Shown here: in pieces, positions 1 to 9,150 of the stretch
How the letters are laid out: every line of letters starts with the position of its first letter
Numbering within the stretch: the stretch's first letter is position 1
Assembly (NCBI RefSeq): GCF_000463015.1
Contig: NC_022247.1
Coordinates: forward strand, 496,001 to 560,000
Origin: Variovorax paradoxus B4
GTDB taxonomy: Bacteria; Pseudomonadota; Gammaproteobacteria; Burkholderiales; Burkholderiaceae_C
Direction: 5' to 3'
Length of the DNA: 64,000 nt
Translations under genes and position numbers: made by a program
The notes under the pieces: generated by a model
Databases searched by the model: none
What the model saw: only the letters and a program-made list of their open reading frames with translations
What the model was told of the DNA's origin: nothing

Positions 1-752
1 GCGTCTTCGGGGTGCTGATGTACCGGCGCTACGTCAGTGCCATTGCCGAGGTGGAGCGGGTCAACGCCAGCCTGGCCCGGCGCCTCGAGGCCCGCGAAGC
101 CGAGCTCGAGCTCAGCCATCGGCGGCTGCGCGAGGTCGAGAAGATGCAAACCATCAGTGACGAGCGCCAGCGCCTGATGCAGGACATGCACGACGGCCTG
201 GGCTCTTCGCTGATCAGCGCCATCCGCTCCGTGGAAGGCGGCAGCATGAGCGACGACAAGGTTTCGCAAATGCTCAAGAGCTGCCTCGACGATCTCAAGC
301 TCACCATCGATTCGATGGAGCCGCTCGAGGACGACCTGTTGCTGCTGCTGGCCACGCTGCGCTACCGGCTCGGGCCTCGGCTCGAGAGTTCGGGCGTGGC
401 ATTGCAATGGGAGGTGCAGGAGCTTCCGGCGCTGGACTGGCTCGACCCGACCAGCGCACTGCACATCCTGCGCATCGTGCAGGAGAGCATCGCCAACGTG
501 TTGCGCCATACCCGCGCCACCGGGATCCGGGTGGGCACCGAGCGCCAAGCGTCGGGCGTGCGGGTGAGCATCGAGGACAACGGCCAGGGCTTCGACGTCG
601 AGAAGGCCATGGCCGGCGCCGGCGGTCGCGGCATGCAGAACCAGCAGCGGCGGGCGCAGGCCATCGGGGGGGCGGTCTCGTGGCGCTCGGGGCCGCAGGG
701 CACGCTGTTCACGCTCTGGCTGCCGCTCAAGCGTGGGGAGCGGGTGGCGTAG
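1..752 (+). CDS. Sensor histidine kinase, C-terminal part (5' end outside window)
   Basis: The frame is open from the window edge, so the gene begins upstream and its sensor/membrane part is missing. The visible part starts with a charged, coiled-coil-like stretch (about residues 10-55), followed by a HisKA_3-type dimerisation segment with the phosphoacceptor motif DMHDGLGSSL. An HATPase domain follows: N-box QESIANVLRH, G1 box DNGQGFD and G2 box GRGMQNQQRR. This layout is that of the NarX/DesK/LiaS class, which autophosphorylates on His and normally signals to a NarL-type response regulator. No such regulator lies downstream; the next gene is on the opposite strand 12 bases away, so the partner is either upstream or elsewhere. 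The input signal cannot be inferred. Confidence 0.9.
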   Translation, partial: VFGVLMYRRYVSAIAEVERVNASLARRLEAREAELELSHRRLREVEKMQTISDERQRLMQDMHDGLGSSLISAIRSVEGGSMSDDKVSQMLKSCLDDLKLTIDSMEPLEDDLLLLLATLRYRLGPRLESSGVALQWEVQELPALDWLDPTSALHILRIVQESIANVLRHTRATGIRVGTERQASGVRVSIEDNGQGFDVEKAMAGAGGRGMQNQQRRAQAIGGAVSWRSGPQGTLFTLWLPLKRGERVA

Positions 753-764
753 GAGAGGCGGGAC

Positions 765-1196
765 TCAGCCGGCGTCGTCGACGTGGCCTGTGTATTGGGG
801 CAGGTTGTCGGTGATCGTGAACCAGGGCGCCTTCGAGCCCACGAAGATGTGCGCGCGCGGGCGGATCGAAGGGTCGTCGACCAGCGTGCCCAGGGTCACA
901 TGCACGAACAAGCCGTCGCGCACCACCGAGTAGAGCAGCGAGCCGCATCGGCGGCAGTGCACGTTGCCCGCGTCTTCCTCGCCGAAGACCAGGAGTTCGT
1001 CCTGGCCTTGTGCAATGGCCAGCTTGTGCCGCGCGATGCCGGCGAAAGGCTTGAAGGCCGAGCCGGTCGCGCGCCTGCAATCGGCGCAGTGGCAGTTCAG
1101 CGCATAGGCGAACTCGTCGGCCACGGTGTAGCGGACCGCGCCGCAGAGGCACTGGCCGGCGAGCGTACGGGGGGCCGCGTTCTCGGGGCTGCTCAC
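765..1196 (-). CDS. GFA-family (glutathione-dependent formaldehyde-activating enzyme-like) zinc protein
   Basis: The 143-residue protein has the cysteine pattern of the GFA/CENP-V fold: CLCGAVRY near the N terminus, then CHCADCRRATGS and CRRCGSLLYS, which together bind structural and catalytic zinc. Family members include S-hydroxymethylglutathione synthase, but most bacterial paralogues have no known substrate, so only the fold is assigned. Its stop lies 12 bases from the stop of the convergent kinase gene, and it begins 30 bases downstream of the yebC-like gene on the same strand, so co-transcription with it is possible. Confidence 0.85.
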   Translation of the reverse strand: MSSPENAAPRTLAGQCLCGAVRYTVADEFAYALNCHCADCRRATGSAFKPFAGIARHKLAIAQGQDELLVFGEEDAGNVHCRRCGSLLYSVVRDGLFVHVTLGTLVDDPSIRPRAHIFVGSKAPWFTITDNLPQYTGHVDDAG

Positions 1197-1226
1197 CGGA
1201 CTCTCCGTCGAACGAGAGGCAGCGGC

Positions 1227-1940
1227 TCAGCCTGCAAGGCCCACGAACACGTTCTGCACGTCGTCGTTCGCATCGATGGCCGCCAGGAAGACTTCGACTT
1301 CCTCGAGGTGTTCCGCGCTCAGGCTGGCCGGATCGACCGGGTTCCTGGGCTTGTAGCCCAGCTTGGCCGACAGCACCGTGAAGCCCTGGGCCGGCAGCGC
1401 ACGGCTCACCAGGTCGAGGTCGGTGGGGTCGGTCAGGAACACCGTGGCGCCGCCTTCACCGGCCGCCTCGAAGTCTTGCGCGCCGGCTTCGATGGCGGCC
1501 ACTTCGGCATCGGCATCCGCACGCGAAGGCTCGGCCTCGATCATGCCCACGTGGTCGAAGTCCCACGACACCGAGCCCGAGGTGCCGAGCTGGCCCTTGC
1601 GGAACAGCACGCGCATTTCAGGCGCGGTGCGGTTCACGTTGTCGGTCAGGCATTCGACCATCACGGGCACCTGGTGCGGCGCAAAGCCTTCGTAGATCAC
1701 ATGCTCGAAGTGCACCGCCTCGCCGGTGAGCCCCGCGCCCTTCTTGATGGCGCGGTCCAGCGTGTCCTTGGGCATCGAGACCTTGCGGGCCTGCTCGACC
1801 ACCAGCCGCAGGCGCGCATTGGAGGCCGGATCGGCGCCGCTGCGCGCGGCCACCATGATTTCCTTGGCCAGTTTTCCGAACAGGCGGCCCTTGGCATTGG
1901 CGGCCAGGTCCTTGTGCTTTGCTTTCCACTGTGCGCCCAT
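1227..1940 (-). CDS. YebC/PmpR family DNA-binding regulatory protein
   Basis: The 237-residue protein is full length for the YebC/TACO1 family. It begins [19 protein letters not shown], close to the family signature (commonly MAGHSKWxNIxxRK, but MGAQWK is seen in a second subgroup), and contains the typical [11 protein letters not shown] stretch. Members act as transcription regulators, and recent work links the family to relieving ribosome stalling on proline-rich stretches; which role applies here is not visible. It is the first gene of a short minus-strand pair with the GFA protein. Confidence 0.92.
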   Translation of the reverse strand: MGAQWKAKHKDLAANAKGRLFGKLAKEIMVAARSGADPASNARLRLVVEQARKVSMPKDTLDRAIKKGAGLTGEAVHFEHVIYEGFAPHQVPVMVECLTDNVNRTAPEMRVLFRKGQLGTSGSVSWDFDHVGMIEAEPSRADADAEVAAIEAGAQDFEAAGEGGATVFLTDPTDLDLVSRALPAQGFTVLSAKLGYKPRNPVDPASLSAEHLEEVEVFLAAIDANDDVQNVFVGLAG

Positions 1941-2298
1941 GGCTGATGTTCCTTGTGTTGTATGTGTGGCTGGATGGGCCGGTTTGGGGCGACTACTTTA
2001 GCCGCAGCGCTTGAGGGGGGCAGTTTTTCCAGTCCACGAAGGCCGGCGTCTCCATGGCCCCGGTCCCCGCTTTGGCGGAGCGATTGTTTCCTTTCCGTGA
2101 ACGCCGTGGTTCCTTTTGCTAAGGGTTTTTACTTAGAACACGGCGCACAATTCATCTCACAGACCGGCCCCCAAGCCGATCTGGGTGAACAGGGCCCCGA
2201 GCGAGGTGGCCGCCCCCCAGGAAGAGGGACGGTGACCCACCCAAGACCGGTTCGAAATCATCCAAAGTCAAAACTGAACTGAATTGAAGGAAATCAAA
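1941..2298. other. Intergenic region between divergent genes (358 bases)
   Basis: This stretch separates the divergent yebC-like and alanine-rich repeat genes and must hold both promoters. It contains a locally T-rich segment around 2110-2140, unusual for this DNA, but I could not fit a convincing -35/-10 pair. The last 40 bases are A-rich and end in an AAGGAAATCAAA ribosome-binding region. I see no open frame with coding character and no repeat. Confidence 0.4.
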
Positions 2299-2679
2299 AT
2301 GACCGCCTCGAAGATCCTCTCCGCCGTTGCTGTTGCCCTCATGGCCGTTGCCGGTGCCGCCCATGCCGAAACCTATGAAGGCGTGCATCAGCTGACCTCG
2401 GCCGCCAGCCGCGCCGACGTCGCCGGCCAGGCCGTGGCTGCCGCGCACAGCGCCAACCCGTACGCCACCGGCGCCAATGCAGGCCCGGCCCAGGTGTTCG
2501 TTTCGTCGACCAGCCGCGACGCGGTCCGTGCAGAAGCCGCTGTCGCGGCCCGCAGCGCCGATCCGTACGCCGAAGGCGCTTCGTCGGGCGTCGCCCCGAT
2601 CGTCGCCAGCACGGTGGACCGCGCCACGGTGCGTGCCGCCGCCCGCGCTGCTGCCCGCGGCGACGCGCTGCCGCTGTAA
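2299..2679 (+). CDS. Small secreted alanine-rich protein with three internal repeats
   Basis: The protein has 126 residues when started at the ATG after AAGGAAATCAAA. A signal peptide (MTASKILSAVAVALMAVAGA, cleavage after AHA) is clear. The mature part consists of three imperfect units of about 30 residues: SRADVAGQAVAAAHSANPYA, SRDAVRAEAAVAARSADPYA and DRATVRAAARAAARG, each built as S/D-R-x-x-V followed by an alanine-rich helix, the first two ending in PYA(T/E)GA. I recall similar small proteins in Variovorax and Acidovorax, often annotated as hypothetical or DUF4148-like; no function is known to me. An intrinsic terminator follows, so it is a single-gene transcript, consistent with an abundant periplasmic product. 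Confidence 0.75.
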   Translation: MTASKILSAVAVALMAVAGAAHAETYEGVHQLTSAASRADVAGQAVAAAHSANPYATGANAGPAQVFVSSTSRDAVRAEAAVAARSADPYAEGASSGVAPIVASTVDRATVRAAARAAARGDALPL

Positions 2680-3043
2680 TCGGCCCCGGCGCTCGGCGAG
2701 CGCCAGCCCTCCAGAAGCCGGCCATGCGAAAGCATGGGCCGGCTTTTTGCCATTGGCCGCACGCGCGGCGGCGGCCCGCCGGGCCGGGCGTGGTTGATTT
2801 GCCACGCGGACAAATGCTTTCGCCTTACAAATCGGTGGACGCCTCCGCGAGCGGACATCGAGGTTCGGCCGCAGCCCGGTACGATGGTGCCCGTCGCGGC
2901 GGGGGTGATCGATCGACCGCGGGTTCGATGGCCTCCCGTCCGCAAAATATCCACAACGTGAGCTGCACCCTGGTTCTGAAAGACGCTGCCGGCCGGTTCG
3001 AAGCCGACGCCTTCGTGCGCCTGGCAGGTTGAACTGAGCACGC
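2680..3043. other. Intergenic region (364 bases)
   Basis: The first part carries the terminator of the preceding gene. The remainder up to the DUF6891 gene is GC-rich without a recognisable gene, repeat or clear promoter. A short frame at 2724-3032 has neither a ribosome-binding site nor a protein-like composition. Confidence 0.4.
2716..2748 (+). terminator. Intrinsic terminator of the alanine-rich protein gene
   Basis: The 12-base arm AGCCGGCCATGC, a GAAA loop and the complementary arm GCATGGGCCGGCT (one bulged G) are followed by five T residues. The stem is strong and begins 37 bases after the stop codon. Confidence 0.85.
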
Positions 3044-3643
3044 ATGGCCCTCACGCTCGACCCCGAAGACACGCGCGAACGCATTCACGGCCTGGCGTGG
3101 TGCGGCTTCCATCCCGACGGCGACATCGAATGGATGATCACCGACGAGTACCTCGACCCCGACGAGCTCACGGCCGAAGACCGTGCCTGGGTCAAGGCCG
3201 AGGCGGCGCGCGCCTGCGCCGCCAAGCGCGCCGCCGAGGCCTCCTGGCCCGCGCAGACCGAATACGACCGGCTCGAAGCGGTGTTCGCCCAGCTGCGCAG
3301 CGAGAAGATCATTGCGCTGCATCGCGCCGGCAACTCGCTGGCCGATGGCCACGACGACGTGCGCGAGCAGTGGCGCGCCGCGGGCCGGCTTGCCTCGGGC
3401 ATTCGCGGCTGCTGCTTCTATCACTCGCAAGATCTCGACACCGCCGTGCGCACCGGGCGCCTGCATCTGGCGTTCAGCGGCGGCATGATTCCCGAGATCG
3501 ACCAGCGCGAGGCCAACACCGTCGCGCTCGGCAGGCGCATCGTCGAGCTGCTGCGCGCGGCCGGCTTCGGTGCCCAATGGAGCGGCAACATCAACGAACG
3601 CATTGAGGCCGACCTGGGCCAGTGGCGCAAGCGGAGCCCGTAG
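3044..3643 (+). CDS. DUF6891-like hypothetical protein
   Basis: This 199-residue soluble protein has no signal peptide or membrane segment. It opens with a charged segment (residues 1-70), then a part resembling DUF6891, with a conserved-looking core around [18 protein letters not shown] and [15 protein letters not shown]. The C-terminal half looks like an alpha/beta domain that in this family ends in W-x-G-x-x-x-x-R (here WSGNINERI). Function is unknown. The gene stands alone between the terminator-bearing region and the luciferase-like monooxygenase gene, 65 bases upstream of it. Confidence 0.75.
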   Translation: MALTLDPEDTRERIHGLAWCGFHPDGDIEWMITDEYLDPDELTAEDRAWVKAEAARACAAKRAAEASWPAQTEYDRLEAVFAQLRSEKIIALHRAGNSLADGHDDVREQWRAAGRLASGIRGCCFYHSQDLDTAVRTGRLHLAFSGGMIPEIDQREANTVALGRRIVELLRAAGFGAQWSGNINERIEADLGQWRKRSP

Positions 3644-3708
3644 GCCCTAGCAGAGCACGCAATGGCTTGCACGAGCAAGGATCGCCGGATCGCGCCATCA
3701 TCCGGCCC

Positions 3709-4695
3709 ATGATTCCGTTCTCGATCCTCGACCTCTCCCCGATCACCGAAGGCAGCGACGCCGCGCAGTCGTTCCGCAACTCGCTTTCGCTCGCGCAGCA
3801 CGGGGAGAAGCTGGGCTACCGGCGCTACTGGCTGGCCGAGCACCACGGCATGCCGGGCATCGCGAGCGCGGCCACCGCGGTGCTGCTCGCCTACGTGGGC
3901 GCCGGCACTTCGACGATCCGCATCGGCGCCGGCGGCGTGATGCTGCCCAACCATTCGCCGCTGGTGATCGCCGAGCAGTTCGGCACGCTGGAGTCGCTGT
4001 ATCCGGGGCGCATCGACCTCGGCCTGGGCCGCGCGCCCGGCTCCGACCAGCGCACGGCGCGTGCGCTGCGCCGCAACCTCGAATCCGATGCCGACCAGTT
4101 TCCGCAGGACGTGGTCGAGCTCATGGACTTCATGTCCAAGGCGCCGCAGCAGCCCGTGCGCGCGGTGCCGGGCGCGGGGCTCGAGGTGCCGGTATGGATC
4201 CTCGGATCGAGCACCTTCGGCGCCCAGCTGGCCGCGCACCTGGGCTTGCCCTACGCCTTTGCCTCGCACTTCGCGCCACAGCAGCTGATGCAGGCGATCC
4301 AGATCTACCGCGAGACCTTCAAGCCTTCGGCGCAGCTGCAGAAGCCTTACGTGATGCTGGGCTTCAACGTGTTCGTGGCCGACACCGACGAAGAGGCCGA
4401 ATTCCGGGCCACGTCGTGGCAGCAGGCCTTCGTGAACCTGCGCAGCGGCCGGCCGGGGCGCCTGCCGCCGCCCGTCGAGGGCTATCGGCAGAAGGTCGGG
4501 CCGGCGGAGAACGCGCTGCTCGATTCGGTGCTGTCGTGCTCGGCCGTGGGTTCGCCCGCCAGGGTGCGCGAAGGCGTGCAGGCCTTCATCGAGCGCACGG
4601 GCGCCGACGAGCTGATGATCACCTCGCAGGTGTTCGACCACGTGGCGCGGCTGCGCTCCTACGAGCTGCTGGCCGGTTTGCGCAGCCAGGGCTGA
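3709..4695 (+). CDS. LLM-class (luciferase-like) flavin-dependent oxidoreductase
   Basis: The 328-residue protein begins [15 protein letters not shown] and carries motifs of the bacterial-luciferase superfamily subgroup often called MsnO8: [14 protein letters not shown] near residue 45, [21 protein letters not shown], and [11 protein letters not shown]. These proteins are TIM-barrel enzymes using reduced FMN, but substrates are mostly unknown. An upstream in-frame start at 3622 exists but would overlap the previous gene, so the ATG at 3709 is preferred. The gene lies 50 bases upstream of mnmA. Confidence 0.9.
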   Translation: MIPFSILDLSPITEGSDAAQSFRNSLSLAQHGEKLGYRRYWLAEHHGMPGIASAATAVLLAYVGAGTSTIRIGAGGVMLPNHSPLVIAEQFGTLESLYPGRIDLGLGRAPGSDQRTARALRRNLESDADQFPQDVVELMDFMSKAPQQPVRAVPGAGLEVPVWILGSSTFGAQLAAHLGLPYAFASHFAPQQLMQAIQIYRETFKPSAQLQKPYVMLGFNVFVADTDEEAEFRATSWQQAFVNLRSGRPGRLPPPVEGYRQKVGPAENALLDSVLSCSAVGSPARVREGVQAFIERTGADELMITSQVFDHVARLRSYELLAGLRSQG

Positions 4696-4745
4696 TTCCC
4701 CCCACGCCGGCCGCCCAGGCGCGGGGCTGGGACAATGGCGGGCTT

Positions 4746-5855
4746 ATGGCAAAGCAACGGATCGTGGTGGGACTGAGCGGCGGGGTCGATTCCGCGGTCA
4801 CGGCGCACCTGCTCAAGCAGCAGGGGCACGAGGTGGTCGGCATCTTCATGAAGAACTGGGAAGACGACGACGACAGCGAATACTGCTCGTCGAACATCGA
4901 CTTCGTGGACGCTGCCAGCGTGGCCGACGTGCTGGGCATCGAGATCGAGCACGTCAACTTCGCGGCCGACTACAAGGATCGCGTGTTCGCCGAGTTCCTG
5001 CGCGAGTACAAGGCCGGCCGCACGCCCAACCCCGACGTGCTGTGCAATGCCGAGATCAAGTTCAAGGCCTTCCTCGACCATGCGATGCGCCTGGGCGCCG
5101 AGAAGATCGCCACCGGCCACTACGCGCGCGTGCGGCTGAACGAGGCCACGGGCAGGCACGAACTGCTCAAGGGGCTCGATCCCTCCAAGGACCAGAGCTA
5201 CTTCCTGCACCGGCTGAACCAGGCGCAGCTGTCGAAGACGCTGTTTCCCGTGGGCGAGCTGCACAAGACCGAGGTGCGCCGCATCGCGGAAGAGATCGGC
5301 CTGCCCAACGCGAAGAAGAAGGATTCCACCGGCATCTGCTTCATCGGCGAGCGGCCGTTCCGCGAGTTCCTCAACCGCTACATCTCGAAGGAACCGGGCC
5401 CGATCAGGGACGATCGCGGGCGCAAGCTCGGCGAGCACCAGGGCCTGAGCTTCTACACGCTGGGCCAACGGCAGGGACTGGGCATCGGCGGCGTCAAGGA
5501 GAAGGGCGCGCAGCGCGGCTCGGGCGACCACTCGCCGTGGTTCGTGGCACGCAAGGACGTCGAGAAGAACACGCTCTGGGTGGTGCAGGGCCACGACCAT
5601 CCCTGGCTGCTGTCCTCGGCGCTGGCGGCCGGCGATGCGAGCTGGGTCTCGGGCGAGGCGCCCGCACCGGGCCGCTACGGGTCGAAGGCGCGCTACCGCC
5701 AGGCCGACGCCGCCTGCGAACTGGAAGAAGGCGGCGGCAACGCGGCGGCAAGGTTCAGCCTGCGCTTCGGCGAGCCGCAGTGGGCCGTCACGCCGGGGCA
5801 GTCGGCCGTGCTCTACGACGGCGAGCGCTGCCTTGGCGGCGGGGTCATCGTCTAG
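4746..5855 (+). CDS. mnmA: tRNA-specific 2-thiouridylase MnmA
   Basis: MnmA adds sulfur to position 2 of the wobble uridine (U34) of tRNA-Lys, -Glu and -Gln, using ATP and a sulfur relay. The PP-loop SGGVDS lies at residues 11-16. The two catalytic cysteines are present: C100 in TPNPDVLC and C198 in STGICFIGE. Length (369 residues) is normal. The start ATGGCAAAGCAACGG is chosen because upstream in-frame sequence overlaps the previous gene in another frame. A GACAAT hexamer ten bases upstream suggests a very short leader. The convergent NUDIX gene ends six bases away. Confidence 0.97.
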   Translation: MAKQRIVVGLSGGVDSAVTAHLLKQQGHEVVGIFMKNWEDDDDSEYCSSNIDFVDAASVADVLGIEIEHVNFAADYKDRVFAEFLREYKAGRTPNPDVLCNAEIKFKAFLDHAMRLGAEKIATGHYARVRLNEATGRHELLKGLDPSKDQSYFLHRLNQAQLSKTLFPVGELHKTEVRRIAEEIGLPNAKKKDSTGICFIGERPFREFLNRYISKEPGPIRDDRGRKLGEHQGLSFYTLGQRQGLGIGGVKEKGAQRGSGDHSPWFVARKDVEKNTLWVVQGHDHPWLLSSALAAGDASWVSGEAPAPGRYGSKARYRQADAACELEEGGGNAAARFSLRFGEPQWAVTPGQSAVLYDGERCLGGGVIV

Positions 5856-5861
5856 GGTCTG

Positions 5862-6341
5862 TCAACGCACCGATTCGTGAACGTGGATCAGGTCGAGCGG
5901 GTAACGCTGTCCGGCCAGATGGTCTTCGACGCTCTGCAGCAGCAGCGGGCTGCGGTGCCGCGGCACGCTGGCGCGGATTTCGTCGGCGCTCATCCAGACG
6001 GTGCGCACGATGCCTTCGTCGAGGGCGCGGCCTGCTTCCCTCGCGCCGAGGGTGCCGGCAAAGGCAAAACGCATGTAGGTCACGTCTTCCTTGCTGCCCG
6101 TCCGATGGCTCGAGCGCGCCATGTAGATGCCGATCAGCGCGGTGGGCGTGAAGGCGTGGGCGGTTTCCTCGAGCGTTTCGCGGGCGCAGCCTTCGATGGG
6201 CGATTCGCCGGGGTCGAGGTGTCCCGCCGGGGTATTGAGCCTGAGCCCCTGGGCGGTGTGCTCCTCGACCAGCAGGAAGCGGCCGTTCTGCTCGATCACC
6301 GCGGCCACGGTGACGTTGGGTTTCCAGCGCGGGGTCGTCAT
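5862..6341 (-). CDS. NUDIX hydrolase (NudJ-like)
   Basis: The 159-residue protein has a NUDIX box at residues 40-61: G-HLDPG-E, seven residues, RETLEET, with the last glycine position replaced by alanine. The box coordinates Mg for hydrolysis of nucleoside diphosphate-linked substrates. Overall features, including the N-terminal VTVAAVIEQNGRFLLVEE, resemble NudJ (phosphatase of HMP-PP and nucleoside di/triphosphates). In many betaproteobacteria a gene of this type sits next to mnmA, as here, convergently with a six-base gap. The substrate is not determined by sequence. Confidence 0.9.
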   Translation of the reverse strand: MTTPRWKPNVTVAAVIEQNGRFLLVEEHTAQGLRLNTPAGHLDPGESPIEGCARETLEETAHAFTPTALIGIYMARSSHRTGSKEDVTYMRFAFAGTLGAREAGRALDEGIVRTVWMSADEIRASVPRHRSPLLLQSVEDHLAGQRYPLDLIHVHESVR

Positions 6342-6354
6342 TGTCTTGGGCTCT

Positions 6355-6798
6355 TTAGCGCAGCACGTAGCCGCTGAAGCGCCAGATGCGGTCGCGATCG
6401 AGATGAAAGCTCACGAGTTCGCGCAGGGTGCCATCCGGCTTGTTGCTGAAACGGGTCTCGTACTCGATGCTGACATACTGGCCGGCCGTTTCGGCATCAG
6501 GGTCGGCCACGGCCTGGCGGTTGATCGCCACCCAGGTCCGCTGCAAGGGCGCTCCCAGCGGCGAACGGCTCCTGGAAACCTTGGCGGCGAAGTCGGTGCG
6601 CGCGATGCGCTTGCGGGTCGCGGGCGTGGCGCCGTCCCAGAGTTCGCCGGTCTTGCCCTGGTCGATCATCTGGATGGCCCGCATGCCGCCCTGCACCAGG
6701 TCGCTGGCTTCCACATCCTGCGCGGCGGCTGTGCCGAAGGCGCCCCAGCACAATGCGGCGGCCAGCAGCAGCCTCGTGAGAACTTTCATCGGCTTCAT
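6355..6798 (-). CDS. DUF4019-domain secreted protein
   Basis: The 147-residue protein starts with a signal peptide (MKVLTRLLLAAALCWGAFGT, cleavage after AAA). The mature domain matches DUF4019: a helical segment with a W-D-x-A-T motif, then SRSRSPLG and strands with YVSIEYETRF and WRFSGYVLR at the C terminus. The domain has a cystatin-like/NTF2-like look and no known role. An alternative start three residues later (MKV) is equally plausible. It lies downstream of the response-regulator gene on the same strand with a 66-base gap. Confidence 0.8.
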   Translation of the reverse strand: MKPMKVLTRLLLAAALCWGAFGTAAAQDVEASDLVQGGMRAIQMIDQGKTGELWDGATPATRKRIARTDFAAKVSRSRSPLGAPLQRTWVAINRQAVADPDAETAGQYVSIEYETRFSNKPDGTLRELVSFHLDRDRIWRFSGYVLR

Positions 6799-6864
6799 TC
6801 CTTGTGAGGCCCACAGGAGCCTGAAGCCATTTGGAGCCCGTATCGGGGCGGAGATTCCCGAGCT

Positions 6865-7578
6865 TCAGCGCGTGAGGCTTTCCGGGTGCGTGTTCGGCGC
6901 GATCATTTCCAGCCGGTAGCCCAGGCCGTAGATGGCCAGCAGCAGGAAGCCGCTGGCGGGGCCCAGGCCCAGCTTGGTCCGGAGGCGGGAGATATGGGTG
7001 TCCAGCGTCCGCGACAGGGCCGCCGTGCCAACGCCCCACACCGCCTCGTGAAGATGCTCGCGCGACAGCAGCCGGCCGAGGTTCTGGAACAGGAACAGCG
7101 CGAGCGCGTATTCGCGGTTCTTCAGTTCGACCGGCGCGCCATTCACCTTGAGGACGCGCGCGGGCGGGTAGAAGTGATAAGGGCCGCACACCAGTTCCGC
7201 TTCGTGCTGCGCGGGATAGGACCGGCGCAGCAGCGCATTGACGCGGGCTTCGAGCTCGGTGGCGCGGGCCGGCGCGACCATGAAGTCGTCGGCGCCCGCA
7301 TTGAGCCCTTCGACCACGTCGGTCTCGTCGCGCGTCGTGGTCACGAAAAGAATGGGCGCGCGGCTCCTGAGCTCGTTGCGGGCGGTTTTCACGAGCTCGA
7401 TGCCGTGGATGTCCGGCGGGTTCCAGTCGAGGATCAGGAGATCGAAGGTTTGCCGGCGCAGCGCCTGGAGCAAGGCGCGCCCTTCGGTGTACGAGTGACA
7501 TTCGTGGCCGAGCCCCGATATCGCTTGGGAGATCAGCTGAAGCTGATCGGGCTCGTGATCAAGTACTGCAATACGCAT
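6865..7578 (-). CDS. OmpR-type response regulator
   Basis: The protein has 237 residues from the ATG preceded by GAAGGGGATG. The N-terminal receiver domain has the acidic pair after strand 1 (LDHE), the phosphoacceptor Asp in LLILDWNPPD and a conserved Thr in FVTTTRDE. The C-terminal winged-helix domain ends with LGYRLEMI and contains RTLDTHISRLRTKLGL, typical of OmpR/PhoB DNA-binding domains. No kinase gene is adjacent, so it is an orphan in this window. A perfect inverted repeat lies 85 bases upstream and may be an autoregulatory site. The longer frame from 7671 includes sequence without a ribosome-binding site. Confidence 0.9.
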   Translation of the reverse strand: MRIAVLDHEPDQLQLISQAISGLGHECHSYTEGRALLQALRRQTFDLLILDWNPPDIHGIELVKTARNELRSRAPILFVTTTRDETDVVEGLNAGADDFMVAPARATELEARVNALLRRSYPAQHEAELVCGPYHFYPPARVLKVNGAPVELKNREYALALFLFQNLGRLLSREHLHEAVWGVGTAALSRTLDTHISRLRTKLGLGPASGFLLLAIYGLGYRLEMIAPNTHPESLTR

Positions 7579-7995
7579 TCCATCCCCTTCTTCCTGCCGA
7601 ATTTGCCTCTGCGGGCTTTTGAGCGAAAGAAGTGTATCTATCTGCGTCTTCGGAAAAAAGCCTTCGTGCAACTAATGCACGAAATGAAGCTATTTTTCTT
7701 GTGGTTGGGAGCAATTGCAAACAAATACGTGCTTATTGGCGGCAAGAGGGCGTTGAGCGGCGGCGCTTGGCGACTGGGGCACCTCAGGGGGCGGAGATCA
7801 GGTGCAGGGAAACAACCAATGTCCGGGCACGCCGGTTCCGATGCGCCAGCTTCGCTACCATTTATATAGCTACACATGCAATGACTACGGTCATCAAGCG
7901 GCGAACAGCCGGTGGATTTTGGCGACAGCGCAGCCGTAATCTTGCTGTAAGCTCTGGCCGCGTTCCCGTATTGCCCTTGCCCTGAGGAGATCTCT
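7579..7995. other. Divergent regulatory region (417 bases) between response regulator and pntAA
   Basis: The part at about 7625-7745 is markedly more AT-rich than its surroundings and contains the inverted repeat described separately. The part nearest pntAA ends in TGAGGAGATCTCT, a good ribosome-binding site. Promoters for both directions must lie here, but no strong hexamer pair stands out. An antisense frame at 7638-8132 runs into pntAA and has no coding character. Confidence 0.5.
7663..7683. promoter_or_regulatory. Perfect inverted repeat upstream of the response-regulator gene
   Basis: TTCGTGCA, a five-base spacer ACTAA, and TGCACGAA form a perfect 8+8 palindrome in the AT-rich part of the divergent region. 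The size fits a dimeric regulator site. No T-run follows, so it is not an intrinsic terminator. The binding protein is unknown; the adjacent OmpR-type regulator is a candidate, although that family more often uses direct repeats. Confidence 0.55.
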
Positions 7996-9126
7996 ATGCT
8001 GATAGGCGTGCCTGCCGAGACGACGGCCGGCGAAACCCGTGTGGCCGTGACGCCCGAGACGGTGAAGAAACTAGTCGCCTCGGGGCACGCGATCCGCGTG
8101 CAGTCGGGTGCGGGCATTGCGGCCAGCGTCACCGATGCCGCCTACGAGGCCGCCGGTGCCGAGATCGTCAACATGAACGCCGCGTTCGCGGCCGACATGG
8201 TGCTCAAGGTGCGCACGCCCACCGATGCCGAAACCGCGCTCATGAAGCCCGGCACCGTGGTCATCGGCATGCTCAATCCCTTCGACGCCGCGGGCCTGCA
8301 GCGCCTGGCCAGTGCCGGCCTCACGGCCTTCGCGCTCGAAGCCGCGCCGCGCACCACCCGCGCCCAGAGCATGGACGTGCTCAGTTCGCAGGCCAACATC
8401 GCCGGCTACAAGGCCGTGATGATCGCGGCCGACAAGTACCAGCGCTTCTTCCCGATGCTGATGACCGCCGCCGGCACCGTGAAGGCGGCGCGCGTCGTCA
8501 TCCTGGGCGTCGGCGTGGCGGGCCTGCAGGCCATTGCCACCGCCAAGCGCCTGGGCGCCGTGATCGAGGCTTCCGACGTGCGCCCGAGCGTGAAGGAACA
8601 GATCGAGTCGCTCGGCGGCAAGTTCATCGAGGTGTCCTACGACACCGACGAAGAGAAGGAAGCCGCCGTCGGCGTCGGCGGCTACGCCAAGCCCATGCCC
8701 GCGAGCTGGCTCGCGCGCCAGCAGGTCGAGGTGGCCAAGCGCGTGGCGCTGGCCGACATTGTCATCAGCACCGCGCTCATCCCGGGGCGCGCCGCGCCCA
8801 CGCTCATCACCGAGGACATGGTCAAGGCCATGAAGCCCGGTTCCGTGATCGTCGACATCGCGGCCGGCAAGGGCCCCGAGGGCGTCGGCGGCAACTGCCC
8901 GCTGTCGGAGGCCGACAAGACGGTGGTCAAGCACGGCGTGACCATCGTGGGCGAAACCAACCTGCCGGCGCTGGTGGCGGCCGACGCGTCGGCGCTCTAT
9001 GCGCGCAACGTGCTCGACTTCCTCAAGCTCATCGTCACGAAGGAGGGCGCGCTCAAGATCGACCTCGAGGACGACATCGTCGCCGCCTGCCGCGTCGCGC
9101 AGGACGGCCAGGTCACGAAGAAATAA
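7996..9126 (+). CDS. pntAA: NAD(P) transhydrogenase subunit alpha part 1 (PntAA)
   Basis: This is the soluble NAD(H)-binding domain I of the proton-translocating transhydrogenase, which moves hydride between NADH and NADP+ at the cost of proton motive force. At 376 residues it contains only domain I, starting MLIGVPAETTAGETRVAVTP; a Rossmann motif VILGVGVAGLQAIATA and the downstream KPGSVIVDIAAGKGPEGVG are visible. The membrane part is encoded separately by the next gene, the three-subunit arrangement known from Rhodospirillum and many proteobacteria. Ribosome-binding site GAGGAG lies at normal distance. Confidence 0.97.
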   Translation: MLIGVPAETTAGETRVAVTPETVKKLVASGHAIRVQSGAGIAASVTDAAYEAAGAEIVNMNAAFAADMVLKVRTPTDAETALMKPGTVVIGMLNPFDAAGLQRLASAGLTAFALEAAPRTTRAQSMDVLSSQANIAGYKAVMIAADKYQRFFPMLMTAAGTVKAARVVILGVGVAGLQAIATAKRLGAVIEASDVRPSVKEQIESLGGKFIEVSYDTDEEKEAAVGVGGYAKPMPASWLARQQVEVAKRVALADIVISTALIPGRAAPTLITEDMVKAMKPGSVIVDIAAGKGPEGVGGNCPLSEADKTVVKHGVTIVGETNLPALVAADASALYARNVLDFLKLIVTKEGALKIDLEDDIVAACRVAQDGQVTKK

Positions 9127-9150
9127 GCGGTCACGCGAGGAGAACAAATC

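Noticed and set aside
7638..8132. Minus-strand frame entering pntAA from the divergent region
   Set aside because: It covers the AT-rich regulatory region and the start of pntAA, has no protein motifs and would conflict with the clear pntAA start.
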